Below, one piece after another: positions 48,522 to 57,402 of a stretch of 64,000 nt of DNA. Source of the stretch: Alkalibacillus salilacus (lineage in GTDB: Bacteria; Bacillota; Bacilli; Bacillales; Alkalibacillaceae). Positions within the stretch are counted from its first letter, which is position 1; every line of letters starts with the position of its first letter. The notes beneath the pieces are model-generated. The model searched no databases, was not told where the DNA came from, and saw nothing but the letters and a program-made list of their open reading frames with translations. A program made the position numbers and the translations under genes. The stretch is taken from the NCBI RefSeq assembly GCF_030812915.1, contig NZ_JAUSTQ010000003.1, positions 124,001-188,000 on the forward strand. The letters are read 5' to 3'.

Positions 48522-50554
48522 GCTATGTTCACCACCCCAGCACTTTCGACTTCTAGATCTGGTTCAAGTTCGTTATATGATAATACAACCACATCGGTTA
48601 AATATCGACCAATCATTTGTTTGACGTAACGTCTAATCGCTGGTGAGCAAAGTAAGACAGGCGTTGCATCATCCATAAATGCTTGACTTGTTTGTTGATG
48701 AATGGACTCGATAATCTTTTGTTGCGTTTCAGGATCCATCGATAAGAAATTACCATGCTCTGTTTGTTGAATATGCTCAGCGATTTTCTTCTCAACTTGT
48801 GGTGACAATGTGATGACTTTCATCTGATAGTCAGCTGTTGCAAACGTCTGTGTAATTTGCATGGATAGTGATTGTCTACAATATTCTGCTAGTAAATCTG
48901 TATCATTAGTCATCTTCCCATAATCAGCTAGAGTTTCGAATATAACTGGCAAATTACGAACCGAGATTTGTTCTTCTAATAGTTTTGATAATACCTTTTG
49001 AATTTCGCCTACAGATAAAGGTTCAGGTGTCACTTCATCGACTAATGTTGGATAGCTTTGTTTTAAATGATCAATTAACTGCTGCGTTTCTTCACGCCCC
49101 AACAATTGATGTGCATATCGTTTAATAACTTCGGTAATATGGGTCGAGACAACTGAAGGTGGATCGACAATTGTATAACCTGATAACTCTGCTTCATCTT
49201 TCATATCTTCAGAAATCCACTTAGCAGGTAAACCAAATGCAGGTTCTACAGTATCAATACCTTCTATTGAATCATCCTCCATACCTGGAGACATGGCGAG
49301 ATAATGATCCAAGTAAAGTTCACCTTTTGCGACTTCATTTCCTTTTACTTTTAGTTGATATTCGTTCGGGTTTAATTGGATATTGTCTCGTATACGAACA
49401 ACAGGAATGACAATACCCAATTCTAACGCCAACTGACGCCTAATCATCACGACACGATCAAGTAAGTCGCCTCCTTGATTAGCATCAGCAATTGGAATTA
49501 ACGCATAACCAAATTCGAATTCTATTGGATCCATATTGAGAAGATCGACGACATTATCAGGTTGAGCCACTTCTTGTTCCTCCGATTGATCCTCATGTTC
49601 TTTTTCTTCATATTGCTTTTGTCTTTCTTGAGCGCGTGATAAATACCAACCACCAACAGCAAGGATCGCAGCAATGAATGTTGTTAGGAAGAAATTAATG
49701 GGTGTTAAGCCAAGCATAAATATCGTTCCAGCTGCCACATATAATAGACTTGGATAACGGAATAATTGACCCGTTACATCATGTGATAAATTCCCTTCAG
49801 CTGCAACTCTTGTCACCACAATACCAGTGGCTGTTGCAATTAATAAGGCGGGTATTTGAGATGTTAAACCATCCCCAACAGTTAAACGAAGGAAGGTATT
49901 AACCGTTTCATTGAATGATAGACCCCACTGTGTCATACCGATAATAAAACCGAAAATAATATTGACGAGAACAATCACAATACCAGCAATAGCATCACCT
50001 TTTACGAATTTACTGGCACCATCCATAGCACCATAAAAATCCGCTTCATTTTCAATTTTTTCACGGCGTGCTTTAGCCTGTTGTTCAGTAATCATACCAG
50101 CGTTCAAGTCCGCATCAATACTCATTTGCTTACCAGGCATCGCATCTAAGGTGAAGCGGGCTGCCACTTCTGATACACGTTCTGCCCCTTTAGTAATGAC
50201 AATAAATTGAATAATAACAAGGATTAAGAAGATTACAAAACCTACGAATGGATTACCACCCGTTACAAAGTTTCCGAACGTATCCACAACATTACCAGCG
50301 TCAGCTTCTGATAAGATTGAACGTGTTGTTGATACGTTAAGCCCTAATCGAAATAGCGTTAATAGTAATAATAATGATGGAAATATAGCAAAATCTAGAG
50401 CTTCCTGTGTATTCATCGTGACAAGAATAACGATTAAAGCTAATGATATATTCGTCAAAATTAAAATGCTTAATAACCATCCCGGAAGCGGAATGACTAA
50501 CATGACGATAATTAATATAACTCCTAATAATACTGATAAATCTCTTGCTGACAT
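48518..50554 (-). CDS. flhA: Flagellar export apparatus protein FlhA
   Basis: Encodes 678 aa, full length for FlhA. About eight membrane helices fill residues 1-310. The FHIPEP loop shows LTLFRLGLNVSTTRSIL and ARFTLDAMPGKQMSIDADLNAG, and proton-channel Asp residues are in this block. A large cytoplasmic C-terminal domain (about 340-678) docks export substrates and chaperones. It forms the nonameric ring of the flagellar type III export gate with FlhB and FliPQR. Confidence 0.98.
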   Translation of the reverse strand: MSARDLSVLLGVILIIVMLVIPLPGWLLSILILTNISLALIVILVTMNTQEALDFAIFPSLLLLLTLFRLGLNVSTTRSILSEADAGNVVDTFGNFVTGGNPFVGFVIFLILVIIQFIVITKGAERVSEVAARFTLDAMPGKQMSIDADLNAGMITEQQAKARREKIENEADFYGAMDGASKFVKGDAIAGIVIVLVNIIFGFIIGMTQWGLSFNETVNTFLRLTVGDGLTSQIPALLIATATGIVVTRVAAEGNLSHDVTGQLFRYPSLLYVAAGTIFMLGLTPINFFLTTFIAAILAVGGWYLSRAQERQKQYEEKEHEDQSEEQEVAQPDNVVDLLNMDPIEFEFGYALIPIADANQGGDLLDRVVMIRRQLALELGIVIPVVRIRDNIQLNPNEYQLKVKGNEVAKGELYLDHYLAMSPGMEDDSIEGIDTVEPAFGLPAKWISEDMKDEAELSGYTIVDPPSVVSTHITEVIKRYAHQLLGREETQQLIDHLKQSYPTLVDEVTPEPLSVGEIQKVLSKLLEEQISVRNLPVIFETLADYGKMTNDTDLLAEYCRQSLSMQITQTFATADYQMKVITLSPQVEKKIAEHIQQTEHGNFLSMDPETQQKIIESIHQQTSQAFMDDATPVLLCSPAIRRYVKQMIGRYLTDVVVLSYNELEPDLEVESAGVVNIA

Positions 50555-50577
50555 GCTTCAAAATCCTCTCTTCATAC

Positions 50578-51663
50578 TTACTTAGCTTGTTTTTCCATTT
50601 TATAAACGTAAGCTAATACTTCTGCAACTTGTTGGAAAAAATCCTCTGGAATTGTTTCGTCGATTTCTACAGAATGATATAGACCTCGTGCAAGTTGACG
50701 GTTTTCAATCCTGACAACACCATTCGCTTCTGCAACTTCTCTAATTTTAAGGGCAACATAATCCACCCCTTTAGCAATAACAAAGGGAGCTTCTGCTCTC
50801 TCTTCATCATACTTTAATGCAATCGAATAGTGTGTTGGGTTCGTAATGACAACATCTGCTTCAGGCACCTCGCTCATCATACGTTGCTGTGCCATTGAAC
50901 GTTGACGTTCTTTCATTCGAGACTTGATCAACGGGTCACCTTCCATATTCTTGTTTTCGTCTTTAATATCTTGTTTTGACATCCGGATATTTTTTTCGTG
51001 GTCATAACGTTGATAAATATAGTCTATGACAGCAATGATCAATAACATAAGTGTCGCTGCTACACCCATAATAAGTGTCAACTGACCAAAAAACGCAATC
51101 GCATTGGAAATTGATTTTTGTGATAACGTCATCAGATCAGAACGATTAACCCATAGAATTGCAAAACAAACAATAGCAATAGAACTAACTTTTAACATTG
51201 ATTTTAAAAATTCTACAATTGCTCTTGCTGAAAAGATTCGCTTAATCCCATTAATAGGATTCACTTTGTTTAAATCAAATTTAAGTGGTTCCCCTGTTAG
51301 TAAAAAACCAATTTGAAGGTAATTAGCTACTAACGCTGCTACAATTGCAACGGCCATGATAGGTAAGACAACTTTCACAGCTTCAACAGAAACTTGAAAT
51401 AAAGCACTCTCGACATTTTCAGGTGTGACTTCATAATGAATCAGTTCAGTAAATGTAAACACGAATACACTTGATAAGGTATCGCCAAGAGTAGAACCAA
51501 AGGTAACCATAAAAACAAAAACAGCAAATAATAAAATCGCCGTCGTAATATCCTGACTTTTTGCCACTTGTCCTTTTTTACGGGAATCTTGACGCTTTTT
51601 GGGTGTCGCTTGTTCAGTTTTTTCTTGGTTAAAATATTGTAAATCTAAACGAAGTAACGACAC
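50578..51663 (-). CDS. flhB: Flagellar export switch protein FlhB
   Basis: Encodes 361 aa from the GTG at 51663, which fits B. subtilis FlhB (360 aa); GGGGG lies 8 bases upstream inside the end of fliR. N-terminal DLQYFNQEKTEQATPKKRQDSRKKGQVAKS is the family hallmark, followed by four membrane helices. The autocleavage motif NPTH is present (VVITNPTHYSIALKY), so substrate switching from hook to filament should work normally. Confidence 0.97.
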   Translation of the reverse strand: MSLLRLDLQYFNQEKTEQATPKKRQDSRKKGQVAKSQDITTAILLFAVFVFMVTFGSTLGDTLSSVFVFTFTELIHYEVTPENVESALFQVSVEAVKVVLPIMAVAIVAALVANYLQIGFLLTGEPLKFDLNKVNPINGIKRIFSARAIVEFLKSMLKVSSIAIVCFAILWVNRSDLMTLSQKSISNAIAFFGQLTLIMGVAATLMLLIIAVIDYIYQRYDHEKNIRMSKQDIKDENKNMEGDPLIKSRMKERQRSMAQQRMMSEVPEADVVITNPTHYSIALKYDEERAEAPFVIAKGVDYVALKIREVAEANGVVRIENRQLARGLYHSVEIDETIPEDFFQQVAEVLAYVYKMEKQAK

Positions 51664-51664
51664 A

Positions 51665-52444
51665 TTATGCGCCCCCAATCAGTTCCATTAACTGCCGCAT
51701 TGTTTCAAACATATATTCAAACAGTTGCGAGACTAGTAATCCAAAGAAACCGAATCCAATAAATATTGTGAAGAAACTAACCAAAATTTTAAGTGGTAGA
51801 CCAATAATGAAAACGTTCATTTGTGGAACTGTACGAGCAATCATACCTAAAGCCACGTCTACCAAAAACAACGTGCCAACGATCGGGATCGCCATTTGAA
51901 ACGCTAATAAAAACATTTGTGACATCGTCGTAATGATAAATTCAGCAAAAGACTCTGTATGAATCGGAATCATTTCTTGAAAACCAATAAATTCATAACT
52001 ATAAAAAATGCCATCGATTAAGAGATGGTGTGCATTAGTTGCGACTAATAATAGCGTTGCAATAATATAGTAGTATTGGCCGATAATTGGACTCTGCGCC
52101 CCCGTTTGAGGATCGACTACGTTTGCAATCGCAAAACCCATCTGAAAATCGATAAAGCCACCAGCAATTTGGACAGCCGTAAAAATGATATACGCGACAA
52201 GTGCAATCATAATTCCAATAGTTAGTTCTTTTAAAAGTAATAATATGTATTGGCCATCTACAACTAATGCTGGGCTGTCTAACGTAAGATACATAATCCA
52301 CGACAGAATAATAATTAAGCTGATTTTAACTCGGTTAGGGATTGTTGTATAAGCAAATAAGGGAACAAACAATATAAACCCTGTTAATCTAGCTAAAATT
52401 AAAAAGAAAGCTGGAATTCTAGTAATGTCTAATAATTCAATCAT
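51665..52444 (-). CDS. fliR: Flagellar export gate protein FliR
   Basis: Encodes 259 aa, same as B. subtilis, from the ATG at 52444; the longer frame starts inside fliQ. Five or six hydrophobic helices run through the protein, starting IPAFFLILARLTGFILFVPLF. It forms the core of the export gate with FliP and FliQ. The gene overlaps the fliQ stop region and is followed one base later by flhB. Confidence 0.96.
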   Translation of the reverse strand: MIELLDITRIPAFFLILARLTGFILFVPLFAYTTIPNRVKISLIIILSWIMYLTLDSPALVVDGQYILLLLKELTIGIMIALVAYIIFTAVQIAGGFIDFQMGFAIANVVDPQTGAQSPIIGQYYYIIATLLLVATNAHHLLIDGIFYSYEFIGFQEMIPIHTESFAEFIITTMSQMFLLAFQMAIPIVGTLFLVDVALGMIARTVPQMNVFIIGLPLKILVSFFTIFIGFGFFGLLVSQLFEYMFETMRQLMELIGGA

Positions 52445-52445
52445 A

Positions 52446-52715
52446 TCAACCAACTATATTAGGAATTTCATTGAATATACTTGTCGTGAATTCAATCATA
52501 CGTTGTAACATCCAGGGGCCTAAAATGACGATGGCTACAAACACAGCAATAATCTTAGGGATGAATGCTAATGTTTGTTCTTGGATTTGTGTCGTCGCTT
52601 GGAAAATCGCCACTGCTAAACCAACAAATAATGCAATTATCAATAGTGGCCCTACCACGATTAAGATGGTATAAACGCCTCGCTCTGCTAATGCAACAAC
52701 CATATCTGGTGTCAT
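52446..52715 (-). CDS. fliQ: Flagellar export gate protein FliQ
   Basis: Encodes 89 aa, the standard length. Two hydrophobic helices (about 16-38 and 52-74) flank the conserved loop FQATTQIQEQTLAFIPKI. It packs around the FliP-FliR core of the export gate. The ATG follows GGAAGTAGGAATCAAT, 21 bases after fliP. Confidence 0.97.
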   Translation of the reverse strand: MTPDMVVALAERGVYTILIVVGPLLIIALFVGLAVAIFQATTQIQEQTLAFIPKIIAVFVAIVILGPWMLQRMIEFTTSIFNEIPNIVG

Positions 52716-52736
52716 ATTGATTCCTACTTCCTATCA

Positions 52737-53405
52737 CTATATATAACTTTCTAAGACCGAGTGGGTGATTAAATACCAACCATCCACAATAACAAATAAC
52801 AGGACTTTAAACGGCAATGAGATCATAACTGGAGGTAACATCATCATTCCCATCGACATCAGAACACTGGCTACAGCCATGTCAATGACAAGAAATGGTA
52901 TAAAAATCATAAAGCCCATTTGAAAAGCTGTCTTTAACTCACTAATCACGAAAGCAGGCACCAAAGTGGTTAATGGAATATCTTGGACAGATTCAGGTGT
53001 CTCTGCATCCGTATAATCCATAAACAAAGCCAAATCCTGTTGTCTCGTATGTTCAGACATAAAATCTTTGAATGGAATACTTGCTTCATCATAGGCTTCT
53101 TCTAAAGTGATTTCATCGTTGAATAACGGTTGTAAAGCCTCTTCATTCACTTCATATAATGTAGGAGCCATGATGAAAAATGTTAGAAACAATGCTAGTC
53201 CAATCAACACTTGATTTGGAGGCATTTGTTGCGTTGCCAGTGCTGTTCGAACAAATGATAGTACGATGACAATTCGAGTAAAACTAGTCATTAACACAAG
53301 AATACTCGGAGAGAGTGTTAATACGGTTAAGAGTAATAATAATTGAACAGCTGTTGAAATTGTTCCAGGGTCATTCTCTGCAAATAGATTCATAAATTCA
53401 TTCAT
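52737..53405 (-). CDS. fliP: Flagellar export gate protein FliP
   Basis: Encodes 222 aa. Four hydrophobic helices carry the signature blocks: LVLMTSFTRIVIVLSFVRTALATQQMPPNQVLIGLALFLTFFIMAP and PAFVISELKTAFQMGFMIFIPFLVIDMAVASVLMSMGMMMLPP. It forms the pentameric core of the export gate. No cleavable signal peptide is obvious, unlike in enteric FliP. The start lies inside the 3' end of fliO (8-base overlap) with a weak ribosome binding site. Confidence 0.97.
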   Translation of the reverse strand: MNEFMNLFAENDPGTISTAVQLLLLLTVLTLSPSILVLMTSFTRIVIVLSFVRTALATQQMPPNQVLIGLALFLTFFIMAPTLYEVNEEALQPLFNDEITLEEAYDEASIPFKDFMSEHTRQQDLALFMDYTDAETPESVQDIPLTTLVPAFVISELKTAFQMGFMIFIPFLVIDMAVASVLMSMGMMMLPPVMISLPFKVLLFVIVDGWYLITHSVLESYI

Positions 53406-54078
53406 TGCTATCGTCGTCCTTATCTTGATAACGTTTCCTCATACGTTGTCTAGAGTTTTTCATGGTTTCTAACTCTGTTTTAAATTGGTTTTTAGTTTCA
53501 GCTTCTTGATAAGTATTCTTCCGTTTGTTTTGAAAGCTTTGGAAGATGGATTGAAATGACTTATCACTTGAAACTTCTTCAGGCGTCGTCATTAATTGGT
53601 CAATTGTCGCTTGATCTTCAATTTTCGTTAAATAATTAACGTCATCTCCCACACCAATTAAGTAAAATTCATGTCCAACTCGAACAATCTGAGCAGATTT
53701 GTTATGCCCCAATGAAACGCCACCTATATTTTCGAGTGCTCGCGTCTGTTGATAGTTTCTAGTTCGCTTTTGAATGAATTTCAATACAATATATATTAAA
53801 GCTAATACGAGAACTAAAGCTGCAATCATTCGTAGAAAGTCTAAAAATAGCGACTGATTCGACGAACCAATAGCTTCCTCGTTTTCTGAGTTATCTTCAG
53901 TCGGTTCTTCTGCAATTGGTTCGTCCGCCTCGTCATTTTCATTTGGACTGTTATTTGACTCTGATTCTAAACAATCAGCTACACTACCATCACACTCTTC
54001 ATCAGCTACTACCATGACTGGGCTAACTATTAACATCATAAATGCTATGATCCCAATCCAAAAAACACGTTTATTCAT
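53398..54078 (-). CDS. fliO: Flagellar biosynthesis protein FliO (FliZ of B. subtilis)
   Basis: Encodes 226 aa from the ATG at 54078 after GGGGTAGGAAG; an upstream start at 54099 overlaps that site. A signal peptide (about 1-25, cleavage near VVA-DEE) is followed by an extremely acidic extracytoplasmic segment (about 26-75) with two Cys at about 29 and 36. One membrane helix (about 80-102, LRMIAALVLVLALIYIVLKFI) leads to a basic cytoplasmic domain. FliO aids assembly of the FliP complex. The acidic outside loop is longer and more acidic than I would expect. Confidence 0.9.
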   Translation of the reverse strand: MNKRVFWIGIIAFMMLIVSPVMVVADEECDGSVADCLESESNNSPNENDEADEPIAEEPTEDNSENEEAIGSSNQSLFLDFLRMIAALVLVLALIYIVLKFIQKRTRNYQQTRALENIGGVSLGHNKSAQIVRVGHEFYLIGVGDDVNYLTKIEDQATIDQLMTTPEEVSSDKSFQSIFQSFQNKRKNTYQEAETKNQFKTELETMKNSRQRMRKRYQDKDDDSNE

Positions 54079-54100
54079 CGTCTTCCTACCCCACAACAAT

Positions 54101-54463
54101 TTAACTTAGTGCTTTTCCAATTGCTTCTAGTACACGATCCGCCTGAAACGGTTTAACAATAAAGTCTTTTGCTCCGGATTGGATCGCATCGATTACCATA
54201 GCTTGTTGACCCATCGCTGAACACATAACAATTTTTGCATTACTGTCTTGACTCATAATTTCTTTCAGTGCTTCAATTCCGTCTTTTTCTGGCATCGTAA
54301 TATCCAGCGTTACTAAGTCAGGATTTAACTCTTTATATTGTTCAACTGCCGCTTCACCGTTCTCCGCTTCCCCAACTACTTCATAACCATTCTTCTCTAA
54401 AATATCCTTGATCATCATACGCATGAATGCTGCATCATCTACGACTAAAATTTGTTGTGCCAT
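54101..54463 (-). CDS. cheY: Chemotaxis response regulator CheY
   Basis: Encodes 120 aa, a single receiver domain. Acidic pocket Asp9-Asp10, phospho-acceptor Asp54 (LVTLDITMPEKDG), switch Ser in MCSAMG and Lys in VKPFQ are all present. CheY-P binds FliM and FliY. In Gram-positive chemotaxis it promotes smooth swimming. It lies between fliY and fliO, as in B. subtilis, with ATG after AGGGGGATT. Confidence 0.98.
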   Translation of the reverse strand: MAQQILVVDDAAFMRMMIKDILEKNGYEVVGEAENGEAAVEQYKELNPDLVTLDITMPEKDGIEALKEIMSQDSNAKIVMCSAMGQQAMVIDAIQSGAKDFIVKPFQADRVLEAIGKALS

Positions 54464-54484
54464 AATTTAATCCCCCTAATTTAA

Positions 54485-55708
54485 TTATCGTAATTTTTGA
54501 ATACGTTCTGCTTGACTTAAAATATCTGATACTCTAACACCAAAGTTTTCATCAATAACGACAACCTCACCTTTGGCAATCAACTTATTGTTAACAAGAA
54601 TATCAACAGGTTCTCCAGCAAGTTTATCAAGTTCGACAATGGAACCTGTGTTGAGTTCTAATATTTCTTTAATACTCTTGCTTGAACGCCCTAGTTCAAC
54701 CGATACATTCAACGGAATATCCATTAATAAATCTAAATTTCGTTGTTCATCTTGACCAAGCTGAGGCTGTTTTCCAAACTCTTCAAATTGCGCTTGGTCA
54801 ACACGATAATCCTCTCCTTGCTGAAAAGCTTTTTGCCCTAATTGTTGCGAATTCGGCTGTGCTTGTGTTGACTGTTGGCTCGTGTCAAGTTGTGCTTCTG
54901 GTTGTTTTTGCTGAGCTTCTTGTTTGGGTTGTACAGGTTCTTCTTGTTTAACTGATTCTGTATCAACAGAATCTTCCACATTCAGTAAACTATCGACGAA
55001 TTCTTTTGCAAATTCAACAGGTAATAGTTGCATGATATTAGAATCAATCAACTCACCTACTTGCAATTGAAAAGATACATTCACAAAATTCTCTTCTTGC
55101 GGAATGTAATCTGTCCCTTCACCTTTTTCAACATCTAATACCGTTATATCAGGTGGTGTAATGTCAACGCGTTTATTAAATACTGAAGACATACTAGTTG
55201 CAGCAGAACCCATCATTTGGTTCATTGCCTCTTGAACAGCACTTAATTGAATTTCCCCTAATTCATCAGATGGATTGGTACCATCACCACCTAGCATAAG
55301 GTCTGCGATAATCGCAGCATCTTGACTCTTGATCACAAATAAGTTCATCCCTCTAAAACCGTCTGTATAGTCTACTTTGACTGCTACATGTGGGGTAGGA
55401 AATTCGTCGACAAGTGATTCACTGTCGATTGCCGAAACAACAGGTGTTGTAATCTCTACTTTCTGATTTAATAGAGAAGATAATGCCGTGGCTGAACTAC
55501 CAAATGAAATATTACCAATTTCGCCAATGGCATCAATCTCAATATCCGTAAGAAAATCTTGCAATCGATTTGATGCTTGTCCACCTTGATTTGAATCATC
55601 TTCTGTCTGTTCGTTACTTTGTTCACCGCCTGATTTCTCTTCATCGCTTGAACTATTCAACAGGGCATCAATTTCTTCTTGTGATAGCATATTATCATTA
55701 TTATTCAT
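54485..55708 (-). CDS. fliY: Flagellar switch protein and CheY-P phosphatase FliY
   Basis: Encodes 407 aa from the ATG at 55708 after AAGGGGTGAAG. The N-terminal CheY-binding peptide MLSQEEIDALL is followed by a CheC-like phosphatase domain with two motifs (IGEIGNISFGSSATAL, VQEAMNQMMGSAATSM). A Q-rich linker (about 265-320) precedes a C-terminal FliN/SpoA domain (LDLLMDIPLNVSVELG to the end). It acts in the C-ring, removing phosphate from CheY-P at the switch. Start overlaps fliM by 8 bases. Confidence 0.97.
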   Translation of the reverse strand: MNNNDNMLSQEEIDALLNSSSDEEKSGGEQSNEQTEDDSNQGGQASNRLQDFLTDIEIDAIGEIGNISFGSSATALSSLLNQKVEITTPVVSAIDSESLVDEFPTPHVAVKVDYTDGFRGMNLFVIKSQDAAIIADLMLGGDGTNPSDELGEIQLSAVQEAMNQMMGSAATSMSSVFNKRVDITPPDITVLDVEKGEGTDYIPQEENFVNVSFQLQVGELIDSNIMQLLPVEFAKEFVDSLLNVEDSVDTESVKQEEPVQPKQEAQQKQPEAQLDTSQQSTQAQPNSQQLGQKAFQQGEDYRVDQAQFEEFGKQPQLGQDEQRNLDLLMDIPLNVSVELGRSSKSIKEILELNTGSIVELDKLAGEPVDILVNNKLIAKGEVVVIDENFGVRVSDILSQAERIQKLR

Positions 55709-56699
55709 GGTTATCTTCACCCCTTAATTCACCTAGAATTTGAACAGCCATATGGCGCTTTTGCTTACCGGGCTGAACATTAAATTTAGGCTCATCATTT
55801 ACATATAACGTTAGTGGATCATCAATAGCTTGATCCAACATTATGACATCATTATGGTTTAAATTTAAAAATTCTTCTATCGAGATTGCTGACTCCCCGA
55901 GTATAGCTTTTGCTTCTACATCGACATGCGTTAAACTTTTCGATAGATGCTCGTAATCTTCTGGATTACTTTGTGATTTCTCATTTTGCATCCAATAATG
56001 GACTGAGAGCTTAGAAATAATCGGTTCTAAAACCATGTGTGGTATGCAAATATTCATGACACCAGTGCTTTCACCAATCGTTGTATTTAAAGAAACGACA
56101 ACGACGGTTTCATTGGGAGAAACCATCTGAATAAATTGAGGGTTCGTTTCGAATTCTTCCAATGTTAAATCGATATCAACCATTGACCCCCATGCTTCTT
56201 CTAATGATTCGAACGCTCTTTCAAACAAACGCGACATAATTCTGCTTTCAATTTCAGTTAAATTCTCAACCTTGTTTGTGCCAATACCTTCACCACCTAG
56301 AACTCGATCAATTATAGCATAAGCAATATTTGGGTTAACTTCATATAATAAGCGTCCTTCAAGTGGATCTACCGAGAAAATATTTAATACGGTTCGTTGC
56401 GGCATTGAGCGAATAAATTCTTCATATGGTACCTGGTCTACAGATGCTACAGTTACTTCAGCATATGACCTTAATTGCGCTGCAAAAAATGAGGTCAGAA
56501 GCCGTGCAAAGTTTTCATGAATTCGTGTTAATCCACGGATCTGGTCTTTTGAAAAACGTAAGGCTCGCTTGAAATCATAATCTCGAATTTTACGTTCATC
56601 TGTTTGTTGTTCTTTCAATTCTTCTGCGTCCATTTCGCCAGTAGAAATAGCCGACAAAAGGGCGTCAATTTCACCTTGGGACAGAACATCATCCGCCAC
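55701..56699 (-). CDS. fliM: Flagellar motor switch protein FliM
   Basis: Encodes 332 aa, equal to B. subtilis FliM, from the GTG at 56699, 6 bases after GGAGGTG. The N-terminal CheY-P-binding peptide VLSQGEIDALLSAIS, the middle domain with LTRIHENFARLLTSFFAAQLR, and the C-terminal SpoA domain (LGESAISIEEFLNLNHNDVIMLDQ) are in order. It forms the C-ring with FliG and FliY and reverses motor direction. Confidence 0.97.
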   Translation of the reverse strand: MADDVLSQGEIDALLSAISTGEMDAEELKEQQTDERKIRDYDFKRALRFSKDQIRGLTRIHENFARLLTSFFAAQLRSYAEVTVASVDQVPYEEFIRSMPQRTVLNIFSVDPLEGRLLYEVNPNIAYAIIDRVLGGEGIGTNKVENLTEIESRIMSRLFERAFESLEEAWGSMVDIDLTLEEFETNPQFIQMVSPNETVVVVSLNTTIGESTGVMNICIPHMVLEPIISKLSVHYWMQNEKSQSNPEDYEHLSKSLTHVDVEAKAILGESAISIEEFLNLNHNDVIMLDQAIDDPLTLYVNDEPKFNVQPGKQKRHMAVQILGELRGEDNHE

Positions 56700-56730
56700 T
56701 ATCATCACCTCCAATGTGGAGTGTTTTCAT

Positions 56731-57156
56731 TTATTGTACTGCCTTCTGGGTAATAAAGACGTCAGTAACTTCACCTTCATCTAAGCGATCATTAATCGCA
56801 CCTTTAACATCTTCTCTAACGGATGTTAATTCATTACGAAAATCACTACCCTCAAGAACTGTAAGCTCTTCGATAATCGCGTCATTAATAACGAAATGAT
56901 CACCTGATTTTAACTGTTCGCTCGTGTTTTGATTATCTGTTACTATGCGAAACTGCACACGTATAAATTGTCCATCTGCTAAATCAGTGGTGATCTCATC
57001 AGTGACAAACGAACTTTCAGCCATATCGCTGATTGTCGGTTCATTATCACTTTCATCAAAATCGACATAGATTAATAGAATAATGGCAACAATACCAACA
57101 ATCGTTAATGTAATGATGGTTGTTAGCATGATTTTAATCGGTTTCGACATCTTCAT
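56731..57156 (-). CDS. fliL: Flagellar basal-body protein FliL
   Basis: Encodes 141 aa from the ATG at 57156, 6 bases after AAAGG; a TTG at 57159 is the alternative. One N-terminal membrane helix (about 9-32, IMLTTIITLTIVGIVAIILLIYV) precedes an extracytoplasmic domain ending DEGEVTDVFITQKAVQ. FliL associates with the stator and supports motor torque. The start lies within the 3' end of swrD. Confidence 0.93.
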   Translation of the reverse strand: MKMSKPIKIMLTTIITLTIVGIVAIILLIYVDFDESDNEPTISDMAESSFVTDEITTDLADGQFIRVQFRIVTDNQNTSEQLKSGDHFVINDAIIEELTVLEGSDFRNELTSVREDVKGAINDRLDEGEVTDVFITQKAVQ

Positions 57157-57361
57157 CAACTACCTTTGCTTGGAGATCGATTAAACCTACTTGTTGATAG
57201 AATTCAACTGTTCTTTGAATAATTTCGTCTCTTGATTCTTTTACGAAATAGGTTTTTCCATTTGATAATGTGATTGTCGTATCAGGTAATGCTTGGACCT
57301 TTTCTATGTACAATGCATTGACGACGAATTCTTCACCGTTTAAACGGGTTACATCAATCAT
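57134..57361 (-). CDS. swrD: SwrD (FlbD family) flagellar motor power protein
   Basis: Encodes 75 aa, typical for FlbD/SwrD: MIDVTRLNGEEFVVNALYIEKV and TTITLSNGKTYFVKES. In B. subtilis SwrD increases flagellar motor torque needed for swarming. It lies between flgE and fliL, as in B. subtilis, and overlaps fliL. The ribosome binding site GGAGG is 36 bases from the ATG with a stable hairpin between them (see the separate entry), so translation initiation is unusual. Confidence 0.9.
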   Translation of the reverse strand: MIDVTRLNGEEFVVNALYIEKVQALPDTTITLSNGKTYFVKESRDEIIQRTVEFYQQVGLIDLQAKVVDEDVETD

Positions 57362-57372
57362 AAATGATAAGT

Positions 57373-57402
57373 GGGGCTAAGCGACGTTAGCCCCTTTCCT
57401 CC
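57373..57402 (-). promoter_or_regulatory. Hairpin between ribosome binding site and swrD start
   Basis: On the minus strand: GGAGG (57402-57398), then an 8-bp perfect stem GGGGCTAA/TTAGCCCC (57394-57387 with 57380-57373; 6-base loop), then an 11-base AT-rich spacer to the swrD ATG. No other ribosome binding site lies nearer the start. Folding would bring GGAGG within about 14 bases of ATG. There is no T-tract after the stem, so a terminator is less likely. Confidence 0.55.
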
